This document shows positions 8,199 to 15,326 of a stretch of 32,482 nucleotides of DNA, in pieces (position 1 is the stretch's first letter; every line of letters starts with the position of its first letter). The notes beneath the pieces are model-generated. The model saw only the letters and a list, made by a program, of their open reading frames with translations, made no database searches and had not been told where the DNA came from. Location: the NCBI GenBank assembly GCA_031274925.1, contig JAISPL010000018.1, forward strand, positions 1 through 32,482. The letters run 5' to 3'. Position numbers and translations under genes: made by a program. Origin of the DNA: Syntrophobacterales bacterium (GTDB lineage: Bacteria; Desulfobacterota; Syntrophorhabdia; Syntrophorhabdales; Syntrophorhabdaceae).

Positions 8199-8549
8199 AT
8201 GAGATACAGAAAACTCAGGGTCCAGGACCTTATAAGAGAAGAGATATCCTCCATAATCCAACTGGATGTCAAAGACCCGGGTATCGGTTTCGTCACCATA
8301 CTGGAGGTAAAGATGAGCGAAGACCTGAAGATAGCCAAGGTATACTGCTCAGTTTACGGCAATGAAGAGACGAAACAGGCGACGATTGAGGCATTGAAGA
8401 GGTCGAAAAATTATATCAGGTTCCTGTTGGGAAAACGAATAAAGTTGCGATATACACCAGAAATTGTCTTCGTTCTCGACACCACGTATGATGCAGCAGC
8501 GAAGATTGAAGCGATATTGAACAAAGAAATTCATGCTAAAGAAGATTAA
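8199..8549 (+). CDS. rbfA: Ribosome-binding factor A
   Basis: Assists late 30S maturation by binding near helix 1 of 16S rRNA. The 116 residues form the usual single KH-like domain: LRVQDLIREEISSIIQ at the N-terminus, the DPGIGFVTILEVKMSEDLKIAKVYCSV-type core (about 25-52) and LRYTPEIVFVLDTTYDAAAKIEAIL at the C-terminus. Gene order infB, DUF503, rbfA is standard. The last 17 nt overlap the start of the DHH phosphoesterase gene, so coupled translation is likely. Confidence 0.95.
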   Translation: MRYRKLRVQDLIREEISSIIQLDVKDPGIGFVTILEVKMSEDLKIAKVYCSVYGNEETKQATIEALKRSKNYIRFLLGKRIKLRYTPEIVFVLDTTYDAAAKIEAILNKEIHAKED

Positions 8550-9474
8550 AGAGATTATCAACGAAGGAAAACGATTTCTCATAACCGCCCATATTGATCC
8601 GGATGGGGACGCGATAGGTTCAACATTTTCTCTGTACTGGGCGCTCAATTCCATGGGCAAGCAGTCGGTCGTCTATCTGAAGGATGAAGTGCCGTATAAG
8701 TACAAGTTCCTCCCACAGCCTTCCCACCTCACCCGTCAGTTCCCGGATGAAAGATTCGACGCGGTTTTCGTGCTGGATTGTGGAAGCCTATTCCGCGTAG
8801 GAGACGGGCATGAGCGGCTGAAAGAGATTGGACCCCTCATAAATATCGACCACCACAAAACAAATGAACCATTCGGGGCGGTAAATGTAGTCGACGAAAC
8901 TGCCTGTTGCACCGCCGAGATCCTTTACTTTCTTTATGAATTTCTGAACCTGTTCATTACTCCCGAGATGGCTACAAACATCTATACCGCCATTTTGACG
9001 GACACCGGTTCTTTTCGTTTTGAGAATACAAATTCCAATGCCTTTATCATCTCGGAGAAAATGCTCATGGCGGGGGTCAAACCAGCCTATGTGTCGGGGA
9101 TGGCATATAACAGTCATCCCAAAGAACGGTTTAAACTTCTTGGATTGGTCCTCTCTGGACTCGAGACATTTAATCACGGCAAAGTCGCCATGGCCTATCT
9201 CACGGAAGATATGTTTAAAGAGTCCCATGCGGGCCGAGAACTATCAGATGGGTTTGTAGAGCACATAAAGGAGATACGGGGCTTAGAAGTGGCCGTCCTG
9301 TTCCGACAAGTGGCAAAAGGCTACAAGATCAGCATGAGGTCCAAAGGGGTCGTGGATGTGGCCCGGATTTGCAGTCTCTTTGGAGGGGGAGGACATAAGA
9401 ACGCAGCCGGCTGTATTATTGAGGGAGACCTGGAGACCGCAAAAAAACGAATAAAGGAGGCTTTAGAGCTTTAG
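8533..9474 (+). CDS. nrnA: DHH/DHHA1 phosphoesterase, NrnA type (oligoribonuclease / pAp phosphatase)
   Basis: Likely degrades very short RNAs or nucleotide dimers and may dephosphorylate pAp, as shown for NrnA relatives. The 313 residues show the metal-site motifs AHIDPDGDAIGS (His20, Asp22, Asp24, Asp26), LDCG (Asp82), IDHH (Asp106-His107-His108) and Asp157 in TDTGSFRF. The C-terminal DHHA1 domain ends in the substrate-binding GGGGHKNAAG. All catalytic residues are present. It lies between rbfA and truB, a placement seen in many Firmicutes and Deltaproteobacteria. Because the neighbouring cyclase at 28713-29453 makes c-di-AMP, activity on dinucleotides derived from it is possible but not shown by sequence. 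Confidence 0.92.
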   Translation: MLKKIKEIINEGKRFLITAHIDPDGDAIGSTFSLYWALNSMGKQSVVYLKDEVPYKYKFLPQPSHLTRQFPDERFDAVFVLDCGSLFRVGDGHERLKEIGPLINIDHHKTNEPFGAVNVVDETACCTAEILYFLYEFLNLFITPEMATNIYTAILTDTGSFRFENTNSNAFIISEKMLMAGVKPAYVSGMAYNSHPKERFKLLGLVLSGLETFNHGKVAMAYLTEDMFKESHAGRELSDGFVEHIKEIRGLEVAVLFRQVAKGYKISMRSKGVVDVARICSLFGGGGHKNAAGCIIEGDLETAKKRIKEALEL

Positions 9475-10358
9475 TGAACGGCTTTTTAATCATAGATAAG
9501 CAATCAGGCATTTCGTCGTACGACGTCATCAGGAGATTGAAGAGAATATGTTCGTTCAAGAAAATAGGCTACATCGGCACTCTCGACAGAAACGCCACAG
9601 GCATATTGCCTGTGGTTTTGAACGAAGCGGTGAAATTGATCCCCTTCCTTGAAGACGGTCAGAAAACGTATATAGCCACCGTCCTCTTGGGAACCACAAC
9701 CGATACCTTGGACATTGAAGGTAATGTTCTCTCCGCAATAGAAACTGAACCTTACGAGAAACCCGAATTGGAGGAATTGCTGAAAAAGTTTGAGGGAAAG
9801 ATCACACAGCAGATTCCGGCCTACTCTTCAAAGAAGGTAAACAAAAAACCTTTATATAAATGGGCTCGCGAAGGGATTCCAGTAGAGCCTTCATACAAAG
9901 AGGTGGAGATATATCGGATACGGCTTCTCCGTTACATCCACCCACATCTCACGATTGAAGTGTCCTGCTCCAAGGGTACATATATCAGGACCCTGGCTCA
10001 GGATTTCGGCGCCGCCCTCGGCTGCGGCGCAACCCTCTATTCCCTTAAAAGAACGAAACACGGTGAGTTTACCGAAAGCATGTGCGTTAATCTCGATAAT
10101 ATAAACGCCAGACAAGACCTGCTAAACAGTTTAATATCATTGGAAAATGTGTTAAAATATTTAAAGATGACTACAGTGGAGTCTTCATTAGAAAAATTTT
10201 TACGTCAAGGTATGCCGGTTCCGTTGACAGGCAACCCGAAAGAATGGATAAACGGTGAGCTGACAAGGCTCTTTGATCACAAAGGGATTCTCATAGGAAT
10301 CGGGACGGCAAATATATTATCAAAGACGATCAAGATCAAGAGATTGATAAACAGTTAA
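9474..10358 (+). CDS. truB: tRNA pseudouridine(55) synthase TruB
   Basis: Forms pseudouridine 55 in the T-loop of tRNAs. The 294-residue protein retains catalytic Asp38 in GTLDRNATG, the substrate-binding Tyr in KTYIATVLLG, IPAYSSKKVNKKPLYKWAREG and SKGTYIRTLAQDFG. Two active-site neighbours are unusual: the loop normally reads GHxGTLDPxATG, but here Tyr33 replaces His and Arg39-Asn40 replaces Pro-Leu or similar. The C-terminal PUA-like part follows. The start is GTG at 9474, overlapping the TAG of the upstream gene by one base (TAGTG). It is followed by rpsO, the classical order. The family is certain; the loop deviations deserve a check. Confidence 0.94.
   Translation: MNGFLIIDKQSGISSYDVIRRLKRICSFKKIGYIGTLDRNATGILPVVLNEAVKLIPFLEDGQKTYIATVLLGTTTDTLDIEGNVLSAIETEPYEKPELEELLKKFEGKITQQIPAYSSKKVNKKPLYKWAREGIPVEPSYKEVEIYRIRLLRYIHPHLTIEVSCSKGTYIRTLAQDFGAALGCGATLYSLKRTKHGEFTESMCVNLDNINARQDLLNSLISLENVLKYLKMTTVESSLEKFLRQGMPVPLTGNPKEWINGELTRLFDHKGILIGIGTANILSKTIKIKRLINS
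10224..10252 (+). promoter_or_regulatory. Possible internal promoter for rpsO-pnp inside truB
   Basis: A perfect TTGACA (10224-10229) is followed after 17 nt by GATAAA (10247-10252), a 4-of-6 match to the -10 consensus. A start near 10259 would give a leader of roughly 120 nt before rpsO. A promoter at the end of truB feeding rpsO-pnp is known in E. coli. The weak -10 box keeps this tentative. Confidence 0.35.
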
Positions 10359-10382
10359 GAATAATTAAATAAGGAGGATTGT

Positions 10383-10652
10383 ATGTCGCTTACCCCCGTA
10401 CAAAAACAGACCATTATAGAAAGCTATAAAACTCACGAGAAGGATACCGGTTCTCCGGAGGTCCAGATTGCGCTTCTTACGGAACGTATCAAGTCTCTCA
10501 CCGAACATTTCAAAAAATTCTCGAAAGACCATAATTCGAGGAGAGGACTCCTCGTTATGGTAGGCAGCAGAAGAAGGCTGCTCAATTATCTCAAAGAGAA
10601 AAACCTAGACAGGTACAAAAAGGTCATAGAGAGGCTAGGGTTAAGAAAATAG
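10383..10652 (+). CDS. rpsO: 30S ribosomal protein S15
   Basis: Binds 16S rRNA helices 20-22 early in assembly of the 30S platform. The 89-residue length matches the family. Visible hallmarks are [22 protein letters not shown] (about 15-36), [18 protein letters not shown] and [15 protein letters not shown]. An AAGGAGG ribosome-binding site lies 5-8 nt ahead of the ATG at 10383, the strongest in this part of the operon, as expected for a ribosomal protein. It sits between truB and pnp, the standard order. Confidence 0.98.
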   Translation: MSLTPVQKQTIIESYKTHEKDTGSPEVQIALLTERIKSLTEHFKKFSKDHNSRRGLLVMVGSRRRLLNYLKEKNLDRYKKVIERLGLRK

Positions 10653-10679
10653 AGCCTAAAAAGGACAGAAAGGAATACT

Positions 10680-12761
10680 ATGAAACAAAGTGTAACTATT
10701 AACTATGCTGGAAGACCATTAACGATAAGCACAGGCGAATTGGCAAAACAGGCAGGAGGTAGCGTCGTAATACAGTATGCCGACACAGTCGTACTCGTTA
10801 CTGCGGTCGCGCAAAAAAAGCCGTCTGAAAGAGACTTCCTGCCTCTCACGGTAAATTATCAGGAAATGGCCTATGCGGCGGGAAAATTTCCAGGAGGCTT
10901 TTTCAAGAGGGAAGGAAGACCCTCTGCGGGAGAGGTACTCACATCCCGCCTTATCGACAGACCAATTCGTCCGCTATTTCCCAAAGGGTTCAGGAATGAG
11001 ACCCAGGTTATCGCTACGGTGCTCTCTGTGGATCAGGAAAGTGACCCTGCCGTACTCGGCATCATAGGCGCTTCCGCCGCACTGACCATCTCGGAGATAC
11101 CATGGGATGGCCCCCTCGCAGGCGTCAAGATAGGAAGAAAGAACGGTGTGTTTATCATAAACCCGAGTGCGGCCGATATGGCTGAAAGTGATATAGACAT
11201 CGTGGTCACAGGAACCAAAGATGCAATCATGATGGTCGAAGGCACGGCGAACTTCGCAAGCGACCGCGATCTGCTTGATGCCATCCACTTCGGCCACCAG
11301 CAACTGATACCTCTTATAGAAATGCAGGAGCAATTAAGAGATAAGGTGGAGCCAAGAATAAAATGGGCCGTCCAGATAAAAGAGGCTCCTGAAGGCTTAA
11401 AAGAAGAACTCCGCAGCAAGATCGAGAAACCTCTAATAGAGACCTTCGGCATAAAGGCCAAGATCGAGAGAGGTGAACGGCAGAAAGAATTATTTGACAG
11501 CGTTGTGCAAAACTATCCGGATATGGACGAATCCATCCTATACGAGACATATGACGATATAACCAGAGATGTCCTGAGAGAGCAACTGTTGTCAATTGGA
11601 AAAAGGATTGATGGACGGGCCTACGACGCTATAAGGCCCATAAACTGCCAGGTGGGTATTCTGCCAAGAACGCACGGCTCCGCCCTTTTTACAAGGGGCG
11701 AGACCCAGTCTCTCGCCGTAACCACCTTCGGGACGGCGGATGATGAACAGAAAGTAGAATCGCTCCTTGAAGGCGAGACATTTAAATCGTTTCTCCTTCA
11801 CTACAACTTTCCCCCCTTCTCAGTCGGAGAAGTGTCAATGCTCCGCGGGCCTTCGCGGCGCGAGATCGGTCACGGGAATCTTGCGTTAAGGGCACTTACT
11901 CCGATCCTTCCCTCCAAAGAGGATTTCCCTTACACTATCCGGATCGTATCAGAGATATTGGAGTCGAACGGTTCTTCATCTATGGCCACTGTATGCGCTG
12001 GATGCCTGACCTTGATGGATGCAGGAGTTCCCATCAAGGAACCGGTAGCGGGAATCGCCATGGGTCTCGTCAAAGAGGGCGATATAGAGATCGTCCTTAC
12101 CGATATTCTTGGAGATGAAGACCACCTCGGCGATATGGATTTTAAAATTGCCGGCACACGAGAAGGTATAACCGCCATCCAAATGGACATCAAGATCAAG
12201 GGCATCACTAAAGAGACCATGTGGAAGGCAATTGGTCAGGCCAAACAGGGCATCGCAAAGATCCTTGATATAATGTCAGAAACTCTGAACGCTCCAAGAG
12301 AGACGCTTTCGCCGTACGCCCCCAGAATATACACCATCACCATCAAGCCTGATAAAATAAGAGACGTGATAGGTCCGGGCGGCAAAGTAATCAAGAGCAT
12401 CGTGGAGCAGACCGGGGTAAAGATCGATATTGAAGATTCCGGTATCGTGAAAATCGCGTCCATGGATGAGGAATCAGCAAACCAGGCGATTGATATCATC
12501 CGGGGCCTCACAAAAGAAGCGCAGGTAGGCGAAATATACCTCGGTAAAGTGAAGAAGGTAATAGACTCCGGCGCCATCATTGAGATCATGCACGGCACGG
12601 ACGGTTTTTGTCACATCAGCCAGTTAGCCGAGGGTTACGTGAAGAAGGCATCAGACGTAGTCAAGGAGCGGGACGAAATGCTCGTGAAGGTTATAGATAT
12701 TGAACCGAGCGGGAGGATAAAACTCTCAAGAAAGGCTATTCTCCTGGAAAAGAAAGAATAG
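10680..12761 (+). CDS. pnp: Polyribonucleotide nucleotidyltransferase (PNPase)
   Basis: Phosphorolytic 3'-5' exoribonuclease, and polymerase in reverse, in RNA turnover. The 693-residue protein has the full family layout. The first RNase PH domain includes FLPLTVNYQEMAYAAGKFPGGFFKREG with the FFRR-like loop. An all-alpha linker follows, then the catalytic second RNase PH domain (LPRTHGSALFTRGETQ, LHYNFPPFSVGE, DILGDEDHLGDMDFKIAGT). KH (IGPGGKVIKSI, about 560-570) and S1 (GEIYLGKVKKVIDSGAIIEI region) domains end the protein. It is 27 nt after rpsO and 18 nt before the M16 peptidase gene, a neighbour often found with pnp in Gram-positive and deltaproteobacterial genomes. Confidence 0.98.
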   Translation: MKQSVTINYAGRPLTISTGELAKQAGGSVVIQYADTVVLVTAVAQKKPSERDFLPLTVNYQEMAYAAGKFPGGFFKREGRPSAGEVLTSRLIDRPIRPLFPKGFRNETQVIATVLSVDQESDPAVLGIIGASAALTISEIPWDGPLAGVKIGRKNGVFIINPSAADMAESDIDIVVTGTKDAIMMVEGTANFASDRDLLDAIHFGHQQLIPLIEMQEQLRDKVEPRIKWAVQIKEAPEGLKEELRSKIEKPLIETFGIKAKIERGERQKELFDSVVQNYPDMDESILYETYDDITRDVLREQLLSIGKRIDGRAYDAIRPINCQVGILPRTHGSALFTRGETQSLAVTTFGTADDEQKVESLLEGETFKSFLLHYNFPPFSVGEVSMLRGPSRREIGHGNLALRALTPILPSKEDFPYTIRIVSEILESNGSSSMATVCAGCLTLMDAGVPIKEPVAGIAMGLVKEGDIEIVLTDILGDEDHLGDMDFKIAGTREGITAIQMDIKIKGITKETMWKAIGQAKQGIAKILDIMSETLNAPRETLSPYAPRIYTITIKPDKIRDVIGPGGKVIKSIVEQTGVKIDIEDSGIVKIASMDEESANQAIDIIRGLTKEAQVGEIYLGKVKKVIDSGAIIEIMHGTDGFCHISQLAEGYVKKASDVVKERDEMLVKVIDIEPSGRIKLSRKAILLEKKE

Positions 12762-12779
12762 CTAAAATACCAAGGGTCA

Positions 12780-14036
12780 ATGTATAGAAAAACAACCCTT
12801 TCAAACGATATTACGGTGGTAACCGAATCTATCCCCTACTTCTCCACCATATCGATAGGGATATGGTGGAAGGTCGGAGGAAGGTTTGAAGACGAGTCGA
12901 ACAACGGCATATGCCATTTCATCGAACATATGTTATTCAAAGGAACGACTCGTCGAACGGCCCATGACATTGCCCGTGAGATGGATGCCGTAGGTGGCAC
13001 CCTCAACGCATTCACCGGTAAGGAATCGACGTGCCTATATGCGAGAGTATTAAGAAAAGATACGGATATGGCGCTTGATATCCTCGCCGATATGTACGCC
13101 CAGTCCACCTTCAACAAGGAGGACATCGAAAAAGAGAAGTATGTAATCGCTCAGGAAATCAAGATGATTGATGATAATCCAGAGGAATATGTATACGACC
13201 TCTTCAATGCCACGTATTTCTCCAACCACGCGCTCGGCATGCCCATTCTTGGGACCCAGAAGAATGTGGAACGCTTCACCAAAGAGAGCCTGTTAGCTTA
13301 TTTTAACCGTTACTACCAGCCTCAAAACGTAATCATAACTGCTACCGGCAGGATTGACCACGATAATTTCGTAAGAAAAATAGAGACCCTCTTCGGTGGA
13401 AGAAAACCTAGCGCTCCTTTGCCTGTCATGGTGAGTCCGGTGCCCCATGCCGGTGTACATTTTTATGAAAAGGATCTGGAGCATGTATATTTGTGCATAG
13501 GTTCCCGAGGCGTGAGCCAGGTGGACCAAAAGCGATATGCTCTGTATGTCCTTAACGCGCTTCTCGGCGGAAGCATGAGTTCCCACCTCTTCCAAGAGAT
13601 ACGGGAAAAGAGGGGCCTTGTGTATAACATATACTCATATGTGAACTGCTATCATGACGCAGGTACTTTCGGCATCTCCACATCCACATCAAACGAATCC
13701 GTCGAGGAAGTGATCGCTCTCATCAGGAACGAGATCCTTCGGATTCGCGACAAAGGAATTACGGACGCTGAACTTACCTTCTCGAAGAAGCATATTAAGG
13801 GAGATCTCTTGATTTCCCTGGAAAACTCCGAGTCGAAAATGGGAAGACTGGCGAAGAACGAGCTATACTTCGGCTCTTATATCCCGCTTAAGGACACACT
13901 GCGGGCCATTGACAGCATTAGCAAATCCGACGTGAACGAGATTAGTCGCTTTGTCTTCAGCAACCCCGAAGACCTCTCTCTCACAATCTTGGGAAACGTC
14001 AACAAAAAAACTGTCGAAGACGCATGGAAGAATTAG
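12780..14036 (+). CDS. M16 family zinc peptidase (processing-peptidase-like)
   Basis: A zinc metallopeptidase of the pitrilysin/MPP-beta family, probably cytoplasmic because no signal peptide is present. The inverted zinc motif HFIEH (His46, Glu49, His50) is intact, with the third ligand Glu126 in AQEIKMIDDNPEEYV, 76 residues later as the family requires. The second, inactive half carries the substrate-binding GLVYNIYSYVNCYHDAGTF pattern (about 280-300). The 418 residues match single-chain bacterial M16B enzymes such as YmxG, found downstream of pnp in Bacillus. Its substrate is unknown. The last 13 nt overlap dut. Confidence 0.92.
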   Translation: MYRKTTLSNDITVVTESIPYFSTISIGIWWKVGGRFEDESNNGICHFIEHMLFKGTTRRTAHDIAREMDAVGGTLNAFTGKESTCLYARVLRKDTDMALDILADMYAQSTFNKEDIEKEKYVIAQEIKMIDDNPEEYVYDLFNATYFSNHALGMPILGTQKNVERFTKESLLAYFNRYYQPQNVIITATGRIDHDNFVRKIETLFGGRKPSAPLPVMVSPVPHAGVHFYEKDLEHVYLCIGSRGVSQVDQKRYALYVLNALLGGSMSSHLFQEIREKRGLVYNIYSYVNCYHDAGTFGISTSTSNESVEEVIALIRNEILRIRDKGITDAELTFSKKHIKGDLLISLENSESKMGRLAKNELYFGSYIPLKDTLRAIDSISKSDVNEISRFVFSNPEDLSLTILGNVNKKTVEDAWKN

Positions 14037-14464
14037 AAGTCCTCATTTCAATGATTGATGGGGCGCGGATACCGGAATATGCGACCCATCTGTCTTCAGG
14101 CGTTGATCTTCGAGCCTGCCTTGACGAACCTTTCATCCTTTCCCCTGCGGACCGAGCCCTCATATCGACCGGCATCCATGTAAGCATACCGGAGGGTTAT
14201 GAAGCAGAAATACGGCCGAGAAGCGGTATGGCAAATAAGTTCGGCGTCACTATCGTCAACACACCGGGGACCATAGATGCCGATTACAGGGGAGAAATTA
14301 AAGTCATCCTCATAAATCTCGGCAAAGAGCCTTTTGTCATCAAGAATGGGGACAGGATTGCTCAGATGGTATTCAGAAGTGTGGCTAGAGCCCGGTTCAA
14401 GGCCGTGGACACACTACCAGAGACAGATCGGGGCAAGGGCGGTTTCGGTTCTACAGGCATCTGA
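14024..14464 (+). CDS. dut: Deoxyuridine 5'-triphosphate nucleotidohydrolase (dUTPase)
   Basis: Hydrolyses dUTP to dUMP and pyrophosphate, keeping uracil out of DNA and feeding dTMP synthesis. All five trimeric dUTPase motifs are present in the 146 residues: SGVDLRA (motif 1), RPRSGMA (motif 2), NTPGTIDADYRGE with the catalytic Asp (motif 3), GDRIAQMVF (motif 4) and the C-terminal RGKGGFGSTG arm (motif 5). It starts with ATG inside the 3' end of the peptidase gene (13-nt overlap). The pnp, M16 peptidase, dut order is recurrent in this type of genome, suggesting simple co-transcription. Confidence 0.97.
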   Translation: MEELEVLISMIDGARIPEYATHLSSGVDLRACLDEPFILSPADRALISTGIHVSIPEGYEAEIRPRSGMANKFGVTIVNTPGTIDADYRGEIKVILINLGKEPFVIKNGDRIAQMVFRSVARARFKAVDTLPETDRGKGGFGSTGI

Positions 14465-14465
14465 A

Positions 14466-15326
14466 ATGAACCTATATGATTGTCTTGATAGTTTCATAAG
14501 CCACCTCACCACAGAAAGAGGTGCATCGGTACATACCGTCGAAGCATATAGCAGGGATATTCTAGCTTTTGTCAAGCATCACGAGACTGTCCAATCCCCG
14601 GAACCAGGCAGACAAGATATTGAGGCCTATATAGGGCATCTGCGCCAGCAGGGTAAGAAAACCAGGAGCATAGTGCGGGCTATTTCCGCGCTACGGAGCT
14701 TTTTCACTTTTCTCGTCATGGAAGGCTCGGTCGGCAAAAACCCTCTGGAGGAAGTTGAAATACCCAAATTTCAGACTCCCATACCTGAAGTATTGAGTGA
14801 GCAGGAAGTAACCAGATTGCTCAATCTTCCCGCCGGGGCGAGGACCTCCGCCCGTGACAGGACCATTCTGGAACTCCTTTACGCGACAGGACTCAGGGTC
14901 TCAGAACTCATAAAGCTAAAAAAAAGCGACATCAATCTTGACGCAGGGTTCCTCATCGCCTCGGGAAAAAGATCGAAAGAGCGTATTGTACCCATGGGTG
15001 CGTATTCTAGGGAAGCGATCAAGTCCTATCTCGAAACCGAAAAACCGAAAGGTTCGTTTCTCTTCCCCAACCGTAGGGGCGGAATGCTCACGCGACAGGC
15101 CATTTGGAAACTGCTCAGAAAATATGCCGTACAGATGAAACGAGACCATATCTCACCCCACACAATGAGGCACACATTTGCCACCCACCTGCTTGAGGGT
15201 GGGGCTGACCTGCGCTCGGTGCAGATTCTCCTTGGCCATGAAGACATCTCCACAACTCAGATATATACTCATGTGGATGGTAAGCGATTGAAGGAAGTCC
15301 ACAAGAAATATCATCCGAGAGGATAA
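14466..15326 (+). CDS. xer: Tyrosine recombinase XerC/XerD
   Basis: Site-specific recombinase that resolves chromosome dimers at dif in partnership with FtsK. The 286-residue length is typical of XerC/XerD. The N-terminal SAM-like core-binding domain contains LTTERGASVHTVEAYSRDI. The catalytic domain has Arg144 (ATGLRVSEL), Lys168 (SGKRSKER), His232-x-x-Arg235 (HTMRHTFATHLL), His258 (LLGHEDISTT) and nucleophile Tyr267. I chose the ATG at 14466, one base after the dut stop, because longer in-frame extensions read into dut and add no recombinase sequence. The chromosomal core-gene context favours a housekeeping Xer over a phage integrase. XerC and XerD cannot be told apart here. Confidence 0.93.
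   Translation: MNLYDCLDSFISHLTTERGASVHTVEAYSRDILAFVKHHETVQSPEPGRQDIEAYIGHLRQQGKKTRSIVRAISALRSFFTFLVMEGSVGKNPLEEVEIPKFQTPIPEVLSEQEVTRLLNLPAGARTSARDRTILELLYATGLRVSELIKLKKSDINLDAGFLIASGKRSKERIVPMGAYSREAIKSYLETEKPKGSFLFPNRRGGMLTRQAIWKLLRKYAVQMKRDHISPHTMRHTFATHLLEGGADLRSVQILLGHEDISTTQIYTHVDGKRLKEVHKKYHPRG

Noticed and set aside
14334-14465. N-terminal extension of the Xer recombinase into dut
   Set aside because: The added 44 residues are an out-of-frame reading of dut; the ATG at 14466 gives the typical 286-residue recombinase.
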